64,000 bases of DNA from positions 544 through 64,543 of the forward strand of contig PKUO01000057.1 of NCBI GenBank assembly GCA_002869585.1, given 5' to 3'. This DNA is from Sedimenticola sp. (lineage in GTDB: Bacteria > Pseudomonadota > Gammaproteobacteria > Chromatiales > Chromatiaceae). Position 1 is the first letter of the stretch; every line of letters starts with the position of its first letter. Below are positions 7,161-14,767 of the stretch, in pieces. Below the pieces are notes generated by a model, which was not told the DNA's origin, searched no databases, and worked only from the letters and a program-made list of their open reading frames with translations. Position numbers and translations under genes: made by a program.

Positions 7161-7284
7161 GTTTCTGGCCCATGCACTCTTTGTTTCATCTGTTTCCCAG
7201 CCTGCTGAACTAAGTCGGCTAAACAAAAGTGCGATCTCCCGTGTGATGAGAGACCGTAATCCAACCTTAATGGAGGAATCCAAA

Positions 7285-8250
7285 ATGAAAAAAATTCGAA
7301 TGCCAAGCCTGAAAGGAATAATCAAAGCGTTGGGTTTTGCAACAGCGCTCGCGGTTACCCCTTTCGCATCAGCCAGCATGTACGGTATGTCTGGTATGGA
7401 TGGTATGAGCGGCATGGGCGGCATGGGCGGCATGTCCGGAATGAATGGCATGTCAGGTATGGGCGGAATGTCTGGAATGAGCGGCATGGGTGGCATGTCC
7501 GGTATGTCAGGCATGGGTGGTATGTCAGGCATGGGCGGCATGTCTGGAATGAGTGGCATGGGTGGCATGTCCGGTTATTTCCAAATCACACCTCAAGGCC
7601 AAATTTTCTTCTATCCAGCTAGTGGAATGTCAGGCATGGGCGGCATGTCTGGTATGTCAGGCATGGGCGGTATGTCCGGAATGTCAGGCATGGGCGGCAT
7701 GTCCGGAATGTCAGGCATGGGCGGCATGTCCGGAATGTCAGGCATGGGCGGTATGAATGGCATGTCTGGCATGTCAGGTCAGTGGGTTTGGATGCCTAGC
7801 GGTATGTCAGGCATGGGTGGTATGTCTGGCATGGGTGGCATGGGCGGTATGTCTGGCATGGGCGGTATGTCTGGTATGGGCGGTATGTCTGGTATGGGCG
7901 GTATGTCTGGCATGGGCGGTATGTCTGGCATGGGTGGTATGTCTGGCATGGGTGGTATGTCTGGCATGGGTGGTATGTCTGGCATGGGTGGTATGTCTGG
8001 CATGGGCGGCATGTCTGGCATGGGTGGCATGGGCGGCATGTCTGGGATGAGTGGCATGGGCGGCATGTCTGGAATGAGTGGCATGGGTGGTATGTCCGGT
8101 TATTTCCAAATCACACCTCAAGGCCAAATTTTCTTCTATCCAGCTAGTGGAATGTCAGGCATGGGCGGAATGTCTGGAATGTCAGGCATGGGTGGTATGT
8201 CTGGAATGTCAGGCATGGGCGGAATGTCTGGAATGTCCGGATGGAAGTAA
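7285..8250 (+). CDS. Secreted Met/Gly-rich tandem-repeat protein
   Basis: This 321-residue protein has a signal peptide (KKIRMPSLKGIIKALGFATA to PFASAS). The mature chain is built almost entirely from the triplet M-(S/G/N/D)-G in 6-residue (MSGMGG) and 9-residue (MSGMSGMGG) periods, making roughly one residue in three methionine. The array is broken by two identical islands of SGYFQITPQGQIFFYPASG (near residues 96 and 271) and one GQWVWMPSG island, so aromatic beta-like inserts alternate with Met-Gly arrays. ATG 7285 follows TGGAGGA; the frame is open upstream to 7141 but that part overlaps the previous gene. Met-rich arrays can bind Cu(I)/Ag(I), and low-complexity secreted proteins can coat mineral or sulfur/selenium particles; both ideas are inference. 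Its position inside a molybdoenzyme operon is very unusual. Confidence 0.88.
   Translation: MKKIRMPSLKGIIKALGFATALAVTPFASASMYGMSGMDGMSGMGGMGGMSGMNGMSGMGGMSGMSGMGGMSGMSGMGGMSGMGGMSGMSGMGGMSGYFQITPQGQIFFYPASGMSGMGGMSGMSGMGGMSGMSGMGGMSGMSGMGGMSGMSGMGGMNGMSGMSGQWVWMPSGMSGMGGMSGMGGMGGMSGMGGMSGMGGMSGMGGMSGMGGMSGMGGMSGMGGMSGMGGMSGMGGMSGMGGMSGMGGMGGMSGMSGMGGMSGMSGMGGMSGYFQITPQGQIFFYPASGMSGMGGMSGMSGMGGMSGMSGMGGMSGMSGWK
7567..7643 (+). repeat. 77-bp exact direct repeat, copy 1
   Basis: From ATGTCCGGTTATTTCC through the YFQITPQGQIFFYP island to GGCATGGGCGG, this is identical to 8092-8168 at 525 bp spacing. Flanks continue with only one mismatch for about 30 bp upstream, pointing to a recent segmental duplication or gene conversion inside the gene. 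Confidence 0.9.
8092..8168 (+). repeat. 77-bp exact direct repeat, copy 2
   Basis: Exact partner of 7567-7643. Recombination between copies would delete or duplicate 525 bp (175 codons, in frame). Confidence 0.9.
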
Positions 8251-8292
8251 TCGCCAGCCGATAGGTTTGCTGTGCTAAGCAGGGATGCATAA

Positions 8293-8310
8293 GGGTGCAT
8301 GGAAGCACCC
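8293..8310 (+). other. Intercistronic hairpin after the repeat-protein gene
   Basis: GGGTGC-ATGGAA-GCACCC followed by TATATA but no U-run. It sits between the Met/Gly-repeat gene and the cytochrome gene. It could stabilise or partly terminate transcripts, giving more structural protein than enzyme. Weak evidence. Confidence 0.4.
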
Positions 8311-8373
8311 TATATACGGGATATTTCCAAAAGATGAAGTGCGATTTGAATCGCGTCGGGCGAGGGTTTACCC

Positions 8374-9171
8374 ATGAAGCTGGAAACACAATTCACATTT
8401 GTCACTCTGCTCTTCTTGGCGATGCTGATGCTAGGTACTGGGTCTTTTGCGGCTGAGGACGTTAAAAGTGATTATGAACGTGCTCGTTGGCATCCTATAC
8501 ACTTTAAACCGGCCATAGATAGCGCAACTGATGAACAGTGTATCAATTGTCATCAGGAAATTCTGAATAGAAAGGTGCGGGAACAGTCGCCCGCTGGGGT
8601 TAAAGCGACAGATGTTTTGGCCTGGTATCAGACATTGACGACTTATGAAGGTGAGCAGGAGACATTTCATCGCCGTCATATAGTCACCCCCCTGGCAAAG
8701 CAACTCATGGATATGAAATGCACGACTTGTCACCAGGGCAATGATCCACGTGAAGAAGCAATAATTCCACCGGATCATGACAACAAGAATTTAACGCTGC
8801 GTAAATCGGTTAATCCTGAGATCTGCTTGATGTGTCATGGCTCCAATCCTTACCAGATGATGGGGTTGCCCAGTCCATGGTCTGAGTCGCGCAGCATGTT
8901 TCAGGAAAATTGTCTCTTATGTCACGTGAGCATTCGTATGACACGTCATCAGGTGAATTTCCTTAAAGCGGGTGCTATTGAAGAAGCTGCTAAAAAGGAT
9001 TCCGATGTCTGCTATGGATGTCATGGTGGACGTCAGTGGTATCGCATTCCCTTCCCATATCCTCGTCATGCCTGGTCAGGAATGGCGAAAGATTTGCCTG
9101 ATTGGGCCAAAGATCGGCCTACAGAATCAGAGCCGAGATTTCAGATTAAAACCCCAAAAGCCGCGAAGTAG
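8374..9171 (+). CDS. Pentaheme periplasmic cytochrome c
   Basis: This 265-residue protein has a signal peptide (FVTLLFLAMLMLGTGSFA). It carries five CxxCH heme sites at Cys56 (CINCH), Cys116 (CTTCH), Cys151 (CLMCH), Cys180 (CLLCH) and Cys213 (CYGCH), plus several spare His suitable as distal ligands. There is no further membrane segment, so it is soluble or peripheral. It directly precedes the molybdoenzyme gene (24 bp gap), and no membrane anchor subunit is encoded. It is therefore the likely electron partner of the oxidoreductase, playing a role like NrfB or other small multiheme shuttles. Which way electrons flow cannot be read from sequence. Confidence 0.9.
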   Translation: MKLETQFTFVTLLFLAMLMLGTGSFAAEDVKSDYERARWHPIHFKPAIDSATDEQCINCHQEILNRKVREQSPAGVKATDVLAWYQTLTTYEGEQETFHRRHIVTPLAKQLMDMKCTTCHQGNDPREEAIIPPDHDNKNLTLRKSVNPEICLMCHGSNPYQMMGLPSPWSESRSMFQENCLLCHVSIRMTRHQVNFLKAGAIEEAAKKDSDVCYGCHGGRQWYRIPFPYPRHAWSGMAKDLPDWAKDRPTESEPRFQIKTPKAAK

Positions 9172-9195
9172 CCTTCTGCTGACGGAGAGGTACGG

Positions 9196-11760
9196 ATGAG
9201 CACCAAGACAACAAATGATGAATTATTGAAGCGTCTAAATGTATCCAGACGCCAATTTCTCAAGACCACCGCACTAGGTGGCGTATCCATGGCCACTGGA
9301 GGTTTGGTTGAGCTGAAGACGGCGAAAGAGGCCAAGGCCTTTGCCTATGAACCATATCCTAAGGACGATGAACTGCAAACCATAGTAACAAGTTGCGCTC
9401 ACAACTGTGGTTCCCGTCATATGCTGGTGGCGCACAAATGGAAGGATGTCATCGTACGCCTCTCGACGGATGATGGTCGCTATCAGCGTGGTGGATATTT
9501 TGGCAAGGATAGCAATGAAGAGCCGCAGCTGAGAGCCTGCTTGCGGGGGCGCTCTTATCGCCAAAGACTCTACTCTGCAGAACGTTTGCTCTATCCGATG
9601 ATAAGAGTAGGTGATCGTGGCGAAGGCAAATTCAAACGTGCAAGCTGGGATGAGGCACTAGATTATGTTGTGAACAAGATGGTCCATATCAAGGAAACCT
9701 ACGGACCGACTGCTCTGCTTGATCAGAGTTATGCCGGTGCCTCTTATGGAGTGTTGCATAAGTCCGATCAAATCGAAGGTTTGCTGGGTCGTTTCCTAGG
9801 GATGTTCGGTAGTCGCACTAGCTCATGGTCGGTTCCGTCCTATCAAGGCACCACATTCAGTTCTCGAATGACCTTCGGCACTATCGAAGATGGCAATGAA
9901 GATGATGCCTTTGCTTATTCCAAGTTGATCATAATGTGGGGCTGGAATCCTGCCTATACCTTCCATGGCGGTAACACCTTCATGTACATGCGCATGGCGA
10001 AACAGCGAGGCTGCAAGTTCGTGCTGATCGATCCCCAATATACCGATTCAGCCTCTGCCTACGATGCTTGGTGGATTCCCATTCGGCCCAATACCGATGC
10101 AGCGATGATGGCTGGAATGGCGCATTACATCTTCACCAACAATCTGCATGATCAGGCGTTCATCGATAAGTTCTGTCAGGGAATGGATGCAGGCACCATG
10201 CCTGAATGGGCCAAGGATAAGGAGAACTTCAAGGATTACATTCTCGGCACATATGACGGTGAGCCAAAAACACCGGAGTGGGCAGAGAAAATCTGCGGTG
10301 TTTCGGCAAAGGACATCATTAAACTTGCCGATATGTATGCCAAAACCAAGCCTGCAGCATTGAAGGCATCCTGGGCGCCAGGGCGTAATGCCTATGGTGA
10401 ACAGTACAACCGTATGGCTGCGGCATTGCAAGCGATGACCGGCAACATCGGCATACTCGGTGGGTGTGCAGAAGGCGTCGGCAAGGCCTGGCATGCGGAG
10501 GCAGTTGCCTATCCCTATGACCAGTATGCAAACATATGGTTTCAGGCGATCAAGTCTGATCGTTGGGCACACTGCGTGCTCAACTATCCCAATGTTCCGC
10601 GCGAAGAGATCGGACTCTGGCCACGTCAGGATGAGTCAGACGGCCAGATTCCCAACATCAAGGGCATATTCTGGCAGGGTTCCGACTGGTTCAATCAGCT
10701 CACCAATATCAACAAAGAGATCGAGGCGATCAATAAACTCGAGCTGGTGGTCTGTATGGATTCCACGATCACTCCCTCCGGTCTTTATGCGGATGTACTT
10801 TTCCCCATTGCGACACACTTTGAACGGCATGATGTCGCTTTGCCCTGGTATAAGGGCCATTACTACATCCATCGTCCAAAGGTCATCGAGCCTATGGGCG
10901 AATCAAAAACCGATCTCCAGGTATTCACTGAACTGGCCTATCGCATCGGTGGCGATGTCTTCGGGGAGGCCTACAACCCGAAAGCGAACCGAGACTACTT
11001 TCATGTCAATGACAATGTTGATGAGGCCTATCTTCGTGACTGGTGGGAGAACAAGGTAATACCTCACCAGCATGTGGATATGTCCTGGGATGAGTTCAAA
11101 CAGCGGGGTGTCTACAAATTCATGTTTGATCAGCCCCACGTCGCGTTTCGTGATCAGATCGAAAATGGTGCACCTTTCCTGACACCGTCTGGGAAGATAG
11201 AGATTCTTTCCTCTCAGTTGGCACAGATCACTGACTGGAAGAAGACCATGTACGGTTACGAGATCCCCTATATTCCCAAGTGGATCGAGCCTTGGGAGTC
11301 GTTGAACAGTCCAAAGACCAAAGACTTTCCTTTTCATCTCATATCGCCTCATCCGCGTTGGCGCACGCATTCCATTTTTAACAACTGCAGTTGGTTGCGT
11401 GAAACCTATGAACAGGAGGTGACCATCAACGCATCAGATGCCAGGAAACTGGGCATCCAGACCGGCGATACGGTGGAAGTCTGGAATGACCGTGGAAAGT
11501 GCGTGGTACCGGCATACGTTACCGAGCGTTGTATGCCGGGTGTCGCGGTACTGCATGAAGGGGCCTGGATCGACTTGGATGAGAACGGTGTTGATCGGGC
11601 CGGTAATCCAGACATGTTGACTTTGGACGAACCCAGTCCGGCTGGGGCGTTTGCCTATAACACAGTGTTATGCGACATAAAGAAAACCGACCTTGAGCAT
11701 CGTCCAGGCTGGGACAAATTGGCCACATCCCGTGCACATGTATTTCGGCGTGATCTTTAA
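9196..11760 (+). CDS. Tat-exported DmsA-like molybdopterin oxidoreductase catalytic subunit
   Basis: This 854-residue protein begins with a twin-arginine signal (VSRRQFLKTTALGG). It aligns along its length with DmsA/YnfE-type bis-MGD enzymes: RACLRGRS, YPMIRVGDRGEGKFKRASWDEA, IDPQYTD, WWIPIRPNTDAAM, TPSGKIEI, and the C-terminal molydopterin-binding domain. The N-terminal Fe-S motif is Cys67-x3-Cys71-x3-His75-x39-Cys115, where DmsA has Cys at the third position. The Mo ligand is probably a Ser near residue 216 (VPSYQG), as in DMSO-reductase-type enzymes. SD GGAGAGG precedes ATG 9196. Candidate substrates include S-, Se- or N-oxides, or oxidation of a reduced sulfur compound; the sequence does not decide. 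DmsA-like membership is firm, function open. Confidence 0.9.
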   Translation: MSTKTTNDELLKRLNVSRRQFLKTTALGGVSMATGGLVELKTAKEAKAFAYEPYPKDDELQTIVTSCAHNCGSRHMLVAHKWKDVIVRLSTDDGRYQRGGYFGKDSNEEPQLRACLRGRSYRQRLYSAERLLYPMIRVGDRGEGKFKRASWDEALDYVVNKMVHIKETYGPTALLDQSYAGASYGVLHKSDQIEGLLGRFLGMFGSRTSSWSVPSYQGTTFSSRMTFGTIEDGNEDDAFAYSKLIIMWGWNPAYTFHGGNTFMYMRMAKQRGCKFVLIDPQYTDSASAYDAWWIPIRPNTDAAMMAGMAHYIFTNNLHDQAFIDKFCQGMDAGTMPEWAKDKENFKDYILGTYDGEPKTPEWAEKICGVSAKDIIKLADMYAKTKPAALKASWAPGRNAYGEQYNRMAAALQAMTGNIGILGGCAEGVGKAWHAEAVAYPYDQYANIWFQAIKSDRWAHCVLNYPNVPREEIGLWPRQDESDGQIPNIKGIFWQGSDWFNQLTNINKEIEAINKLELVVCMDSTITPSGLYADVLFPIATHFERHDVALPWYKGHYYIHRPKVIEPMGESKTDLQVFTELAYRIGGDVFGEAYNPKANRDYFHVNDNVDEAYLRDWWENKVIPHQHVDMSWDEFKQRGVYKFMFDQPHVAFRDQIENGAPFLTPSGKIEILSSQLAQITDWKKTMYGYEIPYIPKWIEPWESLNSPKTKDFPFHLISPHPRWRTHSIFNNCSWLRETYEQEVTINASDARKLGIQTGDTVEVWNDRGKCVVPAYVTERCMPGVAVLHEGAWIDLDENGVDRAGNPDMLTLDEPSPAGAFAYNTVLCDIKKTDLEHRPGWDKLATSRAHVFRRDL

Positions 11761-11777
11761 TCTTGGAGGAGAGTGAA

Positions 11778-12443
11778 ATGGCAGAACCAACAGACAAAGC
11801 CAAGATCAAGGATGCCATCAAGCGCCGTAAACGGGAAACCTACACGCCGATCAAACCTGATCTGCAGCTTGGCTTCGTGCACAATAACGTCGACTGCATC
11901 GGTTGTCGTGCCTGCGAAATGGCATGCAAGGATAAGAATGGATTGCCTCCAGGCCCACGTTTTCGTCGGGTGCAATATATAGAAGGTGGAACCTATCCGG
12001 ATGTGTTTGCCTACAAGGTCAACATGTCATGCAATCATTGCGAATCGCCGGCGTGCCTGCCGACCTGTCCGACAGGGGCAATTTTCAAGCGTAAACTGGA
12101 CGGAATTGTCGATATCGACTCCACGCTGTGCATTGGTTGCCGACGCTGTGAAGCGGCCTGTCCTTTTGGTGCCCCCCAGTTCGATCCATACGACGGTATC
12201 ATGAAGAAATGCAATATGTGTGTGGATGAGATTGAGGCAGGGCGAAAACCCTATTGTGTCATGGCCTGCATGATGCGCGTGCTCGATATCGGGCCGGTGG
12301 AAAAGATTTGGAGCGGTGAGCTGGAAACCGTGGCGGTTGGGCCCAATGATGAAATCTCCAGGCAGGTCAAGAATATGTCCGATATTGAGCTTACCAAACC
12401 TTCCATCGGCTTTGTGGCCCATAGCAAAGGTAAGGTCAAATGA
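11778..12443 (+). CDS. DmsB-like four-cluster Fe-S electron transfer subunit
   Basis: This 221-residue protein has four ferredoxin-type Cys groups in DmsB/NrfC order: CIGCRACEMAC, CNHCESPACLPTC, CIGCRRCEAAC and CNMCVDEI...CVMAC. They relay electrons between the catalytic subunit and an outside partner. It has no signal peptide and should be exported bound to the Tat-targeted catalytic subunit, as in related enzymes. ATG 11778 is preferred over TTG 11763, since GGAGGA at 11765-11770 lies 7 bp before it. The stop overlaps the next gene as ATGA. With no DmsC/NrfD-type subunit, its exit partner is probably the pentaheme or monoheme cytochrome. Confidence 0.92.
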   Translation: MAEPTDKAKIKDAIKRRKRETYTPIKPDLQLGFVHNNVDCIGCRACEMACKDKNGLPPGPRFRRVQYIEGGTYPDVFAYKVNMSCNHCESPACLPTCPTGAIFKRKLDGIVDIDSTLCIGCRRCEAACPFGAPQFDPYDGIMKKCNMCVDEIEAGRKPYCVMACMMRVLDIGPVEKIWSGELETVAVGPNDEISRQVKNMSDIELTKPSIGFVAHSKGKVK

Positions 12444-13216
12444 TTGGGCTCAACACAGAAAAACTGATCGATCGTCTCGACACTCTTCTCAAACCGCTCT
12501 GTGAACTGGTTGCCGAGGATCTGTCACTGCTTGCGCATCTGAATGATAAAGAACCGGATGCGGAATTACTGAATCGCCTACGTGACAATGGGTTTCCTGA
12601 TGGGCTTGGGCTGGTGTTGGTTGGTGATTCGGTGCCGCAGGTAATCGACCTGATCACAGGGTCGCTTGACTCGTTGCCAGAGACAATCGATGAGCATATT
12701 CTTGATGAGTTGGCAGCAGACTATGCCGATATTTACCTGAACTATGGTTTACAGGCCTCTCCTGAAGAGTCGGTGTGGGTCGATGATGAAAATCTCACCT
12801 GTCAGGACAGCATGTTTCAGGTCAGAGTCTGGTATGAGCAGTTAGATCTGATGGCAGAGAATTGGCGTATCAGGCCCGATGATCACCTGGTTTTACAACT
12901 TAAGTTTTTGTCCCATCTGTTCGCAACTGAAGCTAGTGAGTCCCGCTTGCGCCAGGCAGCTCAGTTTATGGATGAGCATCTGCTTCGCTGGTTATTGGAT
13001 TTCTCTCAGCGTGTAGCCAATCGATGTGCAACAGCCTATTTCGCAGGCATTTGTATGCTGACGGCAATCTATTGCGAAGAGTTGCGGGATCTCATTGCCG
13101 AAATTCTTGATGAGCCGAAACCCAGCGTAGAAGAGATTGAAGAACGAATGAAACCCAAACGTCGGACTGAAGAAATACCGGTTAGTTTTATGCCGGGAAT
13201 AGGACCGGCAGTTTAA
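12440..13216 (+). CDS. TorD/DmsD-family molybdoenzyme chaperone
   Basis: This 258-residue, mostly helical, acidic protein has no signal peptide. It carries the family hallmark of an all-alpha fold, with a central LAADYADIYLNYG segment followed by PEESVWVDDENL (TorD-like Y...P.ES) and an RxxDDHLVLQLKFLSHL helix. Members bind the Tat signal peptide of their partner molybdoenzyme and delay export until the Mo cofactor is inserted. The 4-bp overlap with the Fe-S gene indicates coupled translation and a dedicated role for the upstream oxidoreductase. Confidence 0.85.
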   Translation: MIGLNTEKLIDRLDTLLKPLCELVAEDLSLLAHLNDKEPDAELLNRLRDNGFPDGLGLVLVGDSVPQVIDLITGSLDSLPETIDEHILDELAADYADIYLNYGLQASPEESVWVDDENLTCQDSMFQVRVWYEQLDLMAENWRIRPDDHLVLQLKFLSHLFATEASESRLRQAAQFMDEHLLRWLLDFSQRVANRCATAYFAGICMLTAIYCEELRDLIAEILDEPKPSVEEIEERMKPKRRTEEIPVSFMPGIGPAV

Positions 13217-13230
13217 ACCAAGGAGAATAG

Positions 13231-13617
13231 ATGATGAATAGAGTACAACGCGCCGCGGTGGGGCTATCTGCATTAGGATTACTTGCTGTCTTACCCTTAA
13301 CCGTTATGGCCGATGCAGCCGCAGGTAAAGCTGTTTATGATGGTATAGGTGCCTGTGCCGGTTGTCACGGATCCGATGGTAAAGGTGACGGAGCCGCAGC
13401 TGCTGCATTGGACCCTAAACCACGTAATTTTGCTGAAGCGACGTTTGCCTATGATACGGATGGTGATGGCGCAACTGGGACAGATGTGGACCTGTTCAAT
13501 GTGATCAAAAATGGATCTGCTGTATATGGTGGAGCTCCTACCATGCCTGGACGCGCGGATATACCGGATGCCGACATTCAGGCGATGGTTGAATATATAC
13601 GTTCCCTGGCTATGTGA
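13231..13617 (+). CDS. Monoheme class I cytochrome c
   Basis: This 128-residue protein has a signal peptide (AAVGLSALGLLAVLPLTVMA) and one CAGCH heme site (Cys42-His46). The probable axial Met lies in GGAPTMPGR, as in small diheme/monoheme c5/c551-like proteins. AAGGAG precedes ATG 13231; a second ATG directly follows. It is a periplasmic shuttle within the molybdoenzyme unit and could link it to a terminal oxidase or bc1 complex. Confidence 0.9.
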   Translation: MMNRVQRAAVGLSALGLLAVLPLTVMADAAAGKAVYDGIGACAGCHGSDGKGDGAAAAALDPKPRNFAEATFAYDTDGDGATGTDVDLFNVIKNGSAVYGGAPTMPGRADIPDADIQAMVEYIRSLAM

Positions 13618-13623
13618 TCAATC

Positions 13624-14706
13624 GTGATTCGGCGATGGTTGGATTCAGCAATTTCAGAGTTGCGGTTGCCTGAAATTATTGCCGAACGATGTGTGCACGC
13701 GCATGCCGAAGTGGCAAGTTGCCGTGCCTGTTTGGATGCCTGTCCCCATGAAGCCTGGGTTATCGATGATGATGCCTTGGGAATAGACAGCTCTCTATGT
13801 GATGGTTGTGGACTCTGTTCGGCTGCCTGTCCACAGGCAGCCATAGTTTCTGACGGTGAGCCTGCTGTCATGCGCTACAAGGAGAGCATGGTGGCATTGG
13901 CGCGTTGTGAACAGACAAATGGAGAAGTTGAGCAACTGCCTAGCGACCGAAAGATCAGCTGCATCCATTCGCTGGGTTTTCGAGACTTGGCCCGCATGGC
14001 GGCTGAAGATGTTTTTGCACTCTATTTCTACACCGGAGACTGTGATCATTGTCAGCGTGGTGAGGCGCTGAGGCTGGAGCAGCGTTTATTGCAAATCAAC
14101 TACCTGTTAAACGCCTCAGAGCGCCCAGTAGTGTCGCTCTACCGGTTGAATCAGCGGCAGTGGAGCAACCTGTTGAGTAGCTTGCAGTCAGCGGAGCAGG
14201 GTAAGAAATCCACCCGTCGGCTTTTTATGCGTCAGGGGTTGGCGCAAATGGCGACTCAACTGTTGCCTGACTTGCAATTGTCGGATCACGAACGTGGTGC
14301 GATACAGACCCCAACTCAAATACTGTCGATTGACAAGCAGAAGAGCAGGGCACTTCATTCCCCGGCCATTGATTCACGATTATGCGATGGCTGTGATGCC
14401 TGTGTGCGCTTATGTCCGCAGTCGGCCATTCAGCTGATGATCGATGATCAGTTGACTCAATATACAATCAATTCACATGGCTGCACCGGTTGCCGACTTT
14501 GTGTGGATATCTGTGAAAACAGGGCGCTAAGTCTACAGTCTCCCAGCGTCTCAGGTGGAACAACCACCTTGTTGTTATATAGTGCAAGATGCAGAATATG
14601 CGGCGTTCCTTTTCATCGGCCTGCCATTCAGGACGTGGAATCCAACCTCTGCCATGTCTGTCGTAAAGTCAATCATAAACGGAATCTTTTTAAGGTTCTG
14701 CCATAA
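13624..14706 (+). CDS. Multi-cluster ferredoxin-like protein of the molybdoenzyme unit
   Basis: This 360-residue cytoplasmic-looking protein (no signal peptide) starts at GTG 13624, 6 bp after the cytochrome stop. Two N-terminal ferredoxin groups (CRACLDAC; CDGCGLCSAAC) and two C-terminal ones (CDGCDACVRLC; CTGCRLCVDIC) flank a middle domain with ISCIHSLGFRDL and CDHCQRGEALRLEQR. The C-terminus has two CxxC pairs (CRICG, CHVCRK) like a small zinc ribbon. The ends resemble NapF-type ferredoxins; the middle recalls Fe-S assembly-associated ferredoxins found beside other molybdoenzymes. A maturation or cytoplasmic electron-donor role is inferred. It is last in the unit and converges on trpG, and no clear terminator was seen in the 61-bp gap. 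Confidence 0.8.
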   Translation: MIRRWLDSAISELRLPEIIAERCVHAHAEVASCRACLDACPHEAWVIDDDALGIDSSLCDGCGLCSAACPQAAIVSDGEPAVMRYKESMVALARCEQTNGEVEQLPSDRKISCIHSLGFRDLARMAAEDVFALYFYTGDCDHCQRGEALRLEQRLLQINYLLNASERPVVSLYRLNQRQWSNLLSSLQSAEQGKKSTRRLFMRQGLAQMATQLLPDLQLSDHERGAIQTPTQILSIDKQKSRALHSPAIDSRLCDGCDACVRLCPQSAIQLMIDDQLTQYTINSHGCTGCRLCVDICENRALSLQSPSVSGGTTTLLLYSARCRICGVPFHRPAIQDVESNLCHVCRKVNHKRNLFKVLP

Positions 14707-14767
14707 TTCCACTCAACTGTGTTGGTCTGATTGGGAATCACCCATGTTTTATTATCCCTGCAGCTAG

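Larger units (their letters stand above)
7377..8247 (+). repeat. Tandem coding repeat of 9-bp units in 18/27-bp periods
   Basis: Nearly the whole mature coding region is ATG-(TCT/TCA/TCC/AGC/GGC/GGT)-GG(C/T/A) units. Synonymous variation among units shows they are not all recent copies, though runs such as 7838-8010 are almost uniform. This DNA is prone to slippage and unequal recombination, so allele length may vary between strains or be mis-assembled. Confidence 0.9.

Noticed and set aside
7779-8127. Minus-strand and +2 frames such as MPLIPDMPPMP and HATHARHTTHA
   Set aside because: They are shadow frames of the Met-Gly repeat with no start signals; one strand carries a signal peptide and ribosome site.
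7377-8247. CRISPR-like look of short repeats
   Set aside because: Units are 9 bp without spacers and form a continuous reading frame with signal peptide and ribosome site.
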